This document shows, piece after piece, positions 1 to 5,038 of a DNA stretch of 5,372 bases (the first letter of the stretch is position 1; each line of letters starts with the position of its first letter). The DNA comes from Pseudomonadota bacterium. Lineage in GTDB: Bacteria > Pseudomonadota > Alphaproteobacteria > Micropepsales > Micropepsaceae. Where the stretch lies: positions 1-5,372 of the forward strand of contig JANYBR010000205.1 of assembly GCA_025360685.1 (NCBI GenBank), read 5' to 3'. The position numbers were made by a program, and so were the translations under genes. The notes beneath the pieces were generated by a model that was given only the letters and a program-made list of their open reading frames with translations, made no database searches and was not told where the DNA came from.

Positions 1-734
1 ACGCGATGCTCAGGGAGAAATGCCCACGCGATGAGCGCGGCCGCAAGCAAGGCGACCGCTGCGGTATCCAGTTTGTCCGGCGGTGCGGGAAGTCGCGGGC
101 TTTTGCGCTTCGACAGCCAGTTGCGCGTAAAGCTCGGAATAATGCGTCCGCCAATGACGGATATTAGGACGATAGGCGCGCCGACGGCGAGGCGCCAGCC
201 GAGCCCGGCGGGCACGGCGAAGCCGAGCGATTCGAGGTGCATCAGCAGATCGGCGACGATAAAGAGAGCGAGGGGTGCTGTCATCGGCAGATTGCGCCAG
301 TTGCGCCCGGCAATGATTTCGCGGGCGGCAACGGCGAGGAGCGCGGTCGGAAACGCCAAATCGGCAAGGACCGCCAGTCCCGCGGGCATATCCGCCGAAA
401 CCAGGCAGGCAAGACGACCGAGCAGCCAGAGGCCGGCGAGCGCGGCGAGGCGAAGCCCCCGCACCGGCAGCCGGCCGGTCCAGTTCGGAATGGCGGTCAG
501 CAAGAAGCCGGCCACTGCCGCCATCACGAAGCCGAACAGCATCTCGTGGATATGCCACGCCAGCGGGTCGAACCGCGTCGGCAATTGCACATAGCCGAAG
601 AACATTGCGAGCCACAGCGCCAGCGCGATAACCGCCCAGCTTCCGGCGGCGAGAAACATCGGTCGGAAAGCATAGTCCAGCACCGCAGGCAGGCGCGCAC
701 GGTGCAGCCGGTCTTCTTCGCTCACCGCCGTCAT
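1..734 (-). CDS. nnrS: NnrS family membrane protein, 3' end outside the window
   Basis: NnrS proteins are polytopic inner-membrane heme/copper proteins made during denitrification or nitrosative stress; they are linked to NO tolerance but their exact chemistry is unsettled. I translated 244 codons from ATG at 734-732 to the window edge with no stop; the family is usually near 400 aa, so roughly the N-terminal 60% is present. Family marks seen: FRPMF (23-27), a His-rich run WHIHEMLFGF (60-69), then AGFLLTAIPNWTGR (75-88), the loop RNWRNLP (144-150), and SVIGGRIIPSFTRNWL (192-207). Hydrophobic helices alternate throughout (about 28-47, 64-84, 95-112, 117-137, 152-170, 180-200, 223-240). The start is supported by GGAG about 8 nt upstream and by an ATGA overlap with the stop of the DUF488 gene. 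It is the last visible gene of the nsrR operon, so NO control through NsrR is inferred. The family call is confident; biochemical function is not. Confidence 0.93.
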   Translation of the reverse strand, partial: MTAVSEEDRLHRARLPAVLDYAFRPMFLAAGSWAVIALALWLAMFFGYVQLPTRFDPLAWHIHEMLFGFVMAAVAGFLLTAIPNWTGRLPVRGLRLAALAGLWLLGRLACLVSADMPAGLAVLADLAFPTALLAVAAREIIAGRNWRNLPMTAPLALFIVADLLMHLESLGFAVPAGLGWRLAVGAPIVLISVIGGRIIPSFTRNWLSKRKSPRLPAPPDKLDTAAVALLAAALIAWAFLPEHR

Positions 735-1153
735 GTTTTTCTCCGTGTCTTGCCGGAAGTCTTAACAGGCACGCGGGCTGCGCGCGGTTTGGCGCTCAGT
801 AGTTCGTAAATGACGAGCGCGTTATTGTGGAGTTCATCGCGCGCCGCGAACAACAAGGTGATCGGTCCCTTGTGCGCGAAGCCCCGCAGTTCCGCGAGCG
901 CTTCCGGTTGTTGGGCGAGTTCCGCTTTATACCGCTTGCGGAACTTCTCCCAGCGCTCGGGCTCGTGGCCGAACCACTGACGGAGCGCGGTGCTGGGCGC
1001 CAACTCCTTGCACCAATGGTCGATCGCAGCGTCTTCCTTGCTCAAGCCTCGCGGCCACAGGCGATCGACGAGAATACGCGTCCCGTCGGTCCGGGAGGCA
1101 GGTTCGTAGACCCGCTTGAGCTTAATCTTCGAGGGTCTTGACGCCTGCCTCAT
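731..1153 (-). CDS. DUF488/YeaO family protein
   Basis: A 140-aa soluble protein of the DUF488 (YeaO-like) family, whose biochemical activity is not established to my knowledge. Family blocks seen in order: RVYEP (14-18), TRILVDRLWPRGLSKE (25-40), the HWCKELAPS segment (46-54), RQWFGHEPERWEKFRKRY (58-75), and LLFAARDELHNNAL (100-113). The length is typical, with a short basic C-terminal tail (about 122-140, rich in R/K) that looks unstructured. There is no signal peptide and no membrane segment. The ATG at 1153-1151 overlaps the nsrR stop as ATGA, and the gene's own TGA at 733-731 overlaps the nnrS start the same way. The Shine-Dalgarno sequence in front of its start is weak, so translation probably depends on coupling to nsrR. 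Its place between an NO sensor and nnrS suggests a role in the NO/nitrosative response, but that is inference from context alone. Confidence 0.92.
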   Translation of the reverse strand: MRQASRPSKIKLKRVYEPASRTDGTRILVDRLWPRGLSKEDAAIDHWCKELAPSTALRQWFGHEPERWEKFRKRYKAELAQQPEALAELRGFAHKGPITLLFAARDELHNNALVIYELLSAKPRAARVPVKTSGKTRRKT

Positions 1154-1593
1154 AGCGGCCTCGGCTGAGGCTTAAGCAGCGTGGCAAGTTTCCGTTGTGG
1201 CGCGACGAGATCGGCGAGCGTGTAGCGTTCGAGCGCGGCGAGGAACGCATCGCGCGCCTCGGCCAAGGCGTCCTTGAGAACGCAGGCAGGTTCGATTGCG
1301 CATGCACTGGACTCTGCGAAACACGGCACGAGGTCAAAATCCGGTTCCGCCCGGCGGACGATTTCGCCGACATTGATCTCACGCGGCTTCTTGAGGAGAC
1401 GGATTCCGCCGTTCCGGCCGCGCACGGTTTCGATATAGCCGGCGAGCCCGAGCCTGTGGACGACCTTCGTCAGATGGTTCTCGGAGATTCCATAACTGCC
1501 TGCGATCTCCGCTATCGTTGTAAGGTCGCGAGGCCGAACGGCAAGCCGTATCAATACGCGCAGCGTGTAGTCGGTGTAGGTGGTAAGCCGCAT
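1150..1593 (-). CDS. nsrR: NsrR, NO-sensing Rrf2-family Fe-S repressor
   Basis: A 147-aa Rrf2-family regulator. NsrR binds DNA as a dimer carrying an Fe-S cluster; NO nitrosylates the cluster and relieves repression of NO-detoxifying genes. Seen here: the N-terminus MRLTTYTDY with Asp8, the residue that completes the cluster in characterised [4Fe-4S] NsrR; a winged helix-turn-helix with a first helix near 24-31, a recognition helix near 36-48 (ISENHLTKVVHRL), and a wing RGRNGGIRL (58-66); and three cluster cysteines C91, C98 and C104 in a CF-x5-CAIEPAC context. The CxIxPxC run with x5 spacing is typical of NsrR and separates it from IscR; the first gap (x6) varies within the family. The start is supported by AGGA about 10 nt upstream. 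The divergent region contains a matching NsrR-type palindrome and the predicted nsrR -10 lies inside it, so autoregulation is likely. It is first in the nsrR-DUF488-nnrS operon. Confidence 0.95.
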   Translation of the reverse strand: MRLTTYTDYTLRVLIRLAVRPRDLTTIAEIAGSYGISENHLTKVVHRLGLAGYIETVRGRNGGIRLLKKPREINVGEIVRRAEPDFDLVPCFAESSACAIEPACVLKDALAEARDAFLAALERYTLADLVAPQRKLATLLKPQPRPL

Positions 1594-1660
1594 CGCTATT
1601 TTCCTAAACGCAGGCCGTGGGGCAGAGACGACGCGGCCCGCATCGGCCGGGCTGCGGACG

Positions 1661-1688
1661 GCAGGTTACGGCGCTCAAAAAAACCTGC
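1661..1688 (-). repeat. 7-bp inverted repeat (possible hairpin) in the nsrR leader
   Basis: GCAGGTT (1661-1667) and AACCTGC (1682-1688) are perfect inverted repeats separated by 14 nt. On the nsrR transcript this could fold as a hairpin whose loop begins with a run of U. It lies about 70 nt upstream of the nsrR start and just downstream of the predicted nsrR -10. It has no U-tract after the stem, so it does not look like a terminator. It could be a leader structure, a second regulator's site, or chance. Confidence 0.35.
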
Positions 1689-1693
1689 GCGCC

Positions 1694-1722
1694 TTGGAAT
1701 AAGGTGTATATCATATACATCT
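1694..1722 (+). promoter_or_regulatory. Tentative norZ-sdhBC promoter
   Basis: TTGGAA (1694-1699) resembles a -35 element on the plus strand. The only matching -10 candidates lie inside the operator: ATACAT/ACATCT around 1715-1722 at 15-17 bp spacing, or TATCAT at 1709-1714 without a good -35. All are weaker than the nsrR promoter on the other strand. Any of them would be occluded by a repressor on 1701-1723, which fits NO-inducible control, but the exact promoter is uncertain. Confidence 0.3.
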
Positions 1723-1723
1723 T
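1701..1723. promoter_or_regulatory. NsrR operator (11-1-11 palindrome)
   Basis: Half-sites AAGGTGTATAT (1701-1711) and ATATACATCTT (1713-1723) flank a single C. The second reads AAGATGTATAT on the other strand, so 10 of 11 positions match, the exception being G against A at position 4. This has the form of the proteobacterial NsrR box, in which two copies of AAGATGYATTT-like sequence are arranged 11-1-11. It lies in the divergent region about 100 bp from both the nsrR and norZ starts and overlaps the predicted nsrR -10. One site could therefore repress both directions. The sequence pattern is seen directly; binding by the adjacent NsrR is inferred from motif match and location. Confidence 0.88.
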
Positions 1724-1739
1724 TAACCGATAGCTCCAA
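1710..1739 (-). promoter_or_regulatory. Predicted nsrR operon promoter
   Basis: On the minus strand a TTGGAG -35 (1739-1734) is followed by an 18-bp spacer and a TATGAT -10 (1715-1710), which matches TATAAT at 5 of 6 positions. The -10 sits over the centre of the NsrR palindrome, so bound NsrR would block RNA polymerase. Transcription would begin near 1703, leaving a leader of about 110 nt before the nsrR start. Confidence 0.6.
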
Positions 1740-1777
1740 GGTGCCGGGCAAACGAATTTGAATTGAGGATCGGTAGG

Positions 1778-1831
1778 ATGAGATCAGAAGCAAACGATCA
1801 GCCGTTCACGAGGGCCTTCGCATGCCGATGA
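1778..1831 (+). CDS. Possible 17-codon leader peptide overlapping the norZ start
   Basis: ATG at 1778 opens a 17-codon frame (MRSEANDQPFTRAFACR) that ends with TGA at 1829-1831. GAGGA at 1765-1769 lies 8 nt upstream, an excellent ribosome binding site. The frame covers norZ's own GAGGG site and its first ATG (1822), and its stop overlaps the second in-frame norZ ATG (1828) as ATGA. This layout would allow translational coupling to norZ. The peptide has no recognisable family or attenuator features such as runs of one amino acid, and a short ORF like this can arise by chance, so it is listed with low confidence. Confidence 0.3.
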   Translation: MRSEANDQPFTRAFACR

Positions 1832-4161
1832 ATGCTGAAGCCGTCCATCCCGCCACCGAAGACCAGGTCAGCAATGTCCTCAAATGGATATTGCTGGCGG
1901 TTGCCATCCTGACCTTTGCGCTGATGGGGTGGGCGACGGTCATCACCTACCGGACGGCCCCGCCGCTGCCGGAACGCTTCCTGAGCACAAATGGCCGCGT
2001 CCTAATGACAGGGGCGGACATCGTTGCCGGCAAGGCGGGCTTTCAGAAAGCCGACCTGATGGATTTTGGCAGCCTCTATGGCATGGGTTCGTATTACGGC
2101 GAAGATTACACCGCCACGCTCCTTGTTCGTCTGGCTACCCTTACCGAGCAGAACATCGCCGTGGCCCGGTTTGGAGGCGCGCTGGCGGGCCTCACCGCGG
2201 ACCAGCAGAGCGGAGCCAAGTCCGCGATGCAGAGGATGCTCCAAAGCATCGATCTTACAAAAACGGAGGTCACGTTCCCGGCGCCGCTATCGGCGGCAGT
2301 CGCGACCGTTCAGGCCGAAACCGCCAGACAACTGAGCACAGCGGACCCGGCGGTCGGGTGGACTCCCGCCTATAGCCTCTCACCTCAAGATGCGCGTGAG
2401 ACGGCTGATTTTCTGATTTATTCATCGCTCACGACAGTCGCGCGGCGGCCCGGCCTGGATGCGTCATGGACGCAGAACTGGCCCTTCGAGCCCTTGGTTG
2501 GCAATACGCCGACGTCTTCGACCTTCATCTGGACCTGGATCAGTTTCTCTTTCACGTTCCTGATGTTCGGTGCGGTGATCTTCATTTACGAGCGCTTTCT
2601 CGGTCATACCGACGACGCGCCGATGGACCCGGTGCTGGTCGATTTCCTGCCGCTGACAAGCAGCCAGCGCAAGGCGGGAAAGTATTTCCTTGTCGTTGCC
2701 GCGTTGCTTCTTGTTCAGATCGCCGCGGGGACGCTGATGGCCCACTCCTACTACGACCGCACCAGCTTTTACGGCTTCGACATCAATCGCCTGCTCCCGT
2801 TCAACTTCCTGCGCGACGTGCATATTCAGGCGCCGATCGTCTGGATCGGCCTGTCGTGGATCGCGAGCGCCCTGTTTCTTGGACCAGCGATAGCCGGCGG
2901 CAGGGAAGCGCGCGGGCAATCTCTGTGCGTGGACCTGCTTTTCTGGGCGACGCTGATCGTGATCGCCGGCGGCCTCGCCGGGGATTATCTGGGCATCATG
3001 GGATACATACGGCAAGACTGGTTCTGGTTCGGCAACCAAGGCTTGTCCTACATCCAGCTCGGCCGGTTTTGGCAGATCGGATTTTTTGCCGGTCTGGCGT
3101 TCTGGAGTGTGCTGGTGCTGCGCGCGTTTTGGCCGACGGCCCCGGCGCTCGCCAGTGCTACCCGGCAGTTCTGGTCCGGGCGTATTCGCCTCGAAAATCT
3201 GATCTGGGCCGCGACCGTGAATATCGCGGTTCTTTACGCGTTCGGGATGATTCCCCTAACGGGCATCGAAAAGTCGTTCACCATCGCCGATTTCTGGCGT
3301 TGGTGGGTTGTCCATCTGTGGGTCGAGCAGTCATTCGAGTTCTTCGCCGCCTGCATGAGCGCCTATCTGTTGATGGCGACGGGTTTGGTCTCGCGCATCC
3401 TCGCCGAGCGCGCGGTATATTTCGAGCTGATCCTCATATTTCTCGGCGGGGTGTTGGGCACCGGCCACCATCTCTACTGGGCAGGCGGACCCAGCCTTTG
3501 GGTTCCTACAGGTAGCATGTTCTCGTTTATTGAAGTGCTGCCGCTCGTTCTGCTCGTCACTGAAGCCATCCAGCAATACAGGCTCATTAAGGCCCGCGCC
3601 GATTTCAACTACGGCCTTGCCTATACCTTCATCATCGGAGCCGCTTTCTGGAACTTCGTCGGTGCCGGCGTGCTTGGCGGCGGCACGCTCAACGCGCCGC
3701 TGGTCAACTACTATGAGCACGGAACATTCCTCACCCTCGCTCATGCGCATACCGCGTTGTTCGGCGCCTTCGGCGAATTGGGGATCGGCCTCATTTATTT
3801 CTGCCTGCGCTACATCGCCGGCAGCAGGCCGTTCAGCAATACGCTCGGTCTGTGGGCCTTCTGGCTTTATAACCTCGGCCTAGTTCTCTGGATCGGCCTC
3901 AATTTCTTTCCTATCGGTTGGCCGCAATTGCTGGCCGTCTATGAGCACGGTTATGCCTTCGCCCGCAGCTTCGATTTTTACAAGACAACGCTCTTTTGGC
4001 AGTGGATGCGTATGCCGGGGGACATCGTCTTTGCGCTTGGCGCCTTGCTGATGGCTTGGGACTTTATCATCAAGCTCCGTCCGCTCTATCCGCAATTCAT
4101 CGAGCGCCTGATTCCCGGTTCGTATGAAGCACGGGAATCGCGGGCAACAGCGGCGGAGTAG
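1822..4161 (+). CDS. norZ: Quinol-dependent nitric oxide reductase (qNOR)
   Basis: This single-subunit membrane enzyme of the heme-copper oxidase superfamily reduces 2 NO to N2O with electrons from quinol. It has 779 aa, the usual qNOR length, with about 14 membrane helices: one at 19-42, a periplasmic NorC-like domain (about 45-230) without CxxCH, then 13 more. Ligands by motif: H334 (VHIQ, low-spin heme b), H498 and E502 (HLWVE, FeB), H549-H550 (GTGHH, FeB), E571 (FSFIEVLPL, the second catalytic Glu), and H641 and H643 (HAHTALFG, heme b3 and heme b). Quinol-site residues of the structurally known qNOR appear as H308, D312 (usually Glu), F316 and D734 (RMPGD). One oddity is Q503 after the FeB Glu, where Gly is usual. 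The start at 1822 is chosen for GAGGG 7 nt upstream; ATG at 1828 is an alternative. It heads a plus-strand operon with sdhB 5 bp behind it and sits downstream of the NsrR box, so NO induction is likely. Confidence 0.94.
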   Translation: MPMNAEAVHPATEDQVSNVLKWILLAVAILTFALMGWATVITYRTAPPLPERFLSTNGRVLMTGADIVAGKAGFQKADLMDFGSLYGMGSYYGEDYTATLLVRLATLTEQNIAVARFGGALAGLTADQQSGAKSAMQRMLQSIDLTKTEVTFPAPLSAAVATVQAETARQLSTADPAVGWTPAYSLSPQDARETADFLIYSSLTTVARRPGLDASWTQNWPFEPLVGNTPTSSTFIWTWISFSFTFLMFGAVIFIYERFLGHTDDAPMDPVLVDFLPLTSSQRKAGKYFLVVAALLLVQIAAGTLMAHSYYDRTSFYGFDINRLLPFNFLRDVHIQAPIVWIGLSWIASALFLGPAIAGGREARGQSLCVDLLFWATLIVIAGGLAGDYLGIMGYIRQDWFWFGNQGLSYIQLGRFWQIGFFAGLAFWSVLVLRAFWPTAPALASATRQFWSGRIRLENLIWAATVNIAVLYAFGMIPLTGIEKSFTIADFWRWWVVHLWVEQSFEFFAACMSAYLLMATGLVSRILAERAVYFELILIFLGGVLGTGHHLYWAGGPSLWVPTGSMFSFIEVLPLVLLVTEAIQQYRLIKARADFNYGLAYTFIIGAAFWNFVGAGVLGGGTLNAPLVNYYEHGTFLTLAHAHTALFGAFGELGIGLIYFCLRYIAGSRPFSNTLGLWAFWLYNLGLVLWIGLNFFPIGWPQLLAVYEHGYAFARSFDFYKTTLFWQWMRMPGDIVFALGALLMAWDFIIKLRPLYPQFIERLIPGSYEARESRATAAE

Positions 4162-4166
4162 CAGAG

Positions 4167-5033
4167 ATGAAAAAGACGATGCTTATAAAATCCTCGGATC
4201 AACTGCCCCGCGTCACTCTGCTGAAGCGGTTTCCCGTGCCGCGAAACTTCGGTGTGTCGCCTTCGTCGTGGATCGAGCGCGGCAAGACCTGGCCGGCTCC
4301 TGTCGGCGCGACGAATGTCAGGAAATTCGAGGTGTATCGCTATGACCCGGAGTCGGGCAAGAATCCCCGCATCGACACTTACGGGGTCGATCTCGATTCC
4401 TGCGGACCAATGGTCCTGGATGCCCTGATCAAGATCAAGGACGAGATCGATTCGACGCTCACCTTCCGGCGCTCCTGCCGCGAAGGCGTCTGCGGCTCCT
4501 GTTCGATGAATATCGACGGCACGAACTGGTTGGCCTGCACGCGGTTTATCGCGGACACGGCGGAGCCCGCGACGATCTACCCGCTCAATCATCTGCCCGT
4601 CGTCAAGGATTTGGTGCCCGACCTGACGCATCTTTATGCGCAATACGCCCTGATCGAGCCATGGCTGAAAACCGATAAGACCGCGCCCGAGCGCGAGCGC
4701 CTGCAAAGCCCTGAAGAGGCCGAGGCACTCAACGGCGAAGACGGCAAGGGTCCAGCGGCGTGCATCCTGTGCTTCTGTTGCACATCGGGATGTCCGAGCC
4801 ATTGGTGGAACGGCAACCGCTTTCTCGGGCCTGCCGTGCTTCTCCAAGCGTGGCGCTGGCTCGCCGACAGCCGGGACGAAGCCACCGGCGAGCGGCTCGA
4901 CAATCTTGAAGACCCGTTCCGGCTCTATCGGTGCCACACCATTCTCAATTGTACCCGCACCTGTCCGAAGGGATTGAATCCCGGCAAGGCGATTGCCTCG
5001 ATCAAGAAAATGATAGCCGAGCGCAGGAGTTGA
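4167..5033 (+). CDS. sdhB: Succinate dehydrogenase iron-sulfur subunit (SdhB)
   Basis: The electron-transfer subunit of complex II, carrying electrons from the flavoprotein SdhA through three Fe-S clusters to quinone at the membrane. All ligands are present in the 288 aa: [2Fe-2S] C104, C109, C112, C124 (SCREGVCGSC); [4Fe-4S] C199, C202, C205, C266; [3Fe-4S] C209, C256, C262 (CILCFCCTSGCPS, RCHTILNCTRTCPKG). The rest matches alphaproteobacterial SdhB closely (GATNVRKF, GPMVLDALIKIK, DSRDEATGERLDNLEDPFRLYRCH). Two differences stand out. The N-terminus is about 20-25 residues longer than the usual 260-aa protein. The usual DGLYECILC approach to the cluster is replaced by a longer NGEDGKGPAACILC loop (189-202). 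GGAG 8 nt upstream supports the start at 4167; GTG at 4236 would give a normal-length protein but has a weak ribosome site. It is 5 bp after norZ and 5 bp before sdhC, so co-transcription is very likely. Confidence 0.96.
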   Translation: MKKTMLIKSSDQLPRVTLLKRFPVPRNFGVSPSSWIERGKTWPAPVGATNVRKFEVYRYDPESGKNPRIDTYGVDLDSCGPMVLDALIKIKDEIDSTLTFRRSCREGVCGSCSMNIDGTNWLACTRFIADTAEPATIYPLNHLPVVKDLVPDLTHLYAQYALIEPWLKTDKTAPERERLQSPEEAEALNGEDGKGPAACILCFCCTSGCPSHWWNGNRFLGPAVLLQAWRWLADSRDEATGERLDNLEDPFRLYRCHTILNCTRTCPKGLNPGKAIASIKKMIAERRS

Positions 5034-5038
5034 ATCCG

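Larger units (their letters stand above)
1692..1741. repeat. CCTTGGA/TCCAAGG inverted repeat bracketing the operator
   Basis: CCTTGGA at 1692-1698 and TCCAAGG at 1735-1741 form a perfect 7-bp inverted repeat around the NsrR-type palindrome, with its centre offset about 4-5 bp from the operator centre. Each arm contains a TTGGA(A/G) hexamer usable as a -35 element, one per strand, so the repeat may simply reflect two back-to-back promoters. An additional binding protein is possible but unsupported. Confidence 0.4.

Noticed and set aside
10..809. ORFs on both strands overlapping the nnrS region (for example 10-615 minus, 31-594 plus, 237-809 plus)
   Set aside because: Their composition is low-quality and Arg-rich. 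The minus-strand frame from 734 to the window edge gives clear NnrS motifs and explains the region.
1158..1171. Short inverted repeat GCCTC-N4-GAGGC just before the DUF488 start
   Set aside because: It is only a 5-bp stem within the coding end of nsrR. This is easily expected by chance in GC-rich DNA, and there is no U-tract for a terminator.
1594..1821. FNR/NnrR-type site (TTGAT-N4-ATCAA or similar)
   Set aside because: I looked through the divergent region and saw no convincing match. The only strong palindrome is the NsrR-type one.
2466..3515. Long plus-strand ORF (349 codons) inside norZ in another frame
   Set aside because: It is rich in Arg/Ala/Pro with no recognisable family, and it overlaps a qNOR frame with all catalytic motifs intact. 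Typical out-of-frame ORF in GC-rich DNA.
1822..4161. NO dismutase (NOD) as an alternative identity for the norZ product
   Set aside because: NODs are reported to have substitutions in FeB ligands and quinol-site residues. Here H498, E502, H549, H550 and E571 are intact and most quinol-site residues are kept, so NO reductase is the better call. The Q503 and D312 differences leave a phylogenetic check worthwhile.
4086..4937. 283-codon minus-strand ORF opposite the norZ end and sdhB
   Set aside because: It lies antisense to sdhB, whose cysteine motifs are all conserved, and it has no family features. Shadow ORF.
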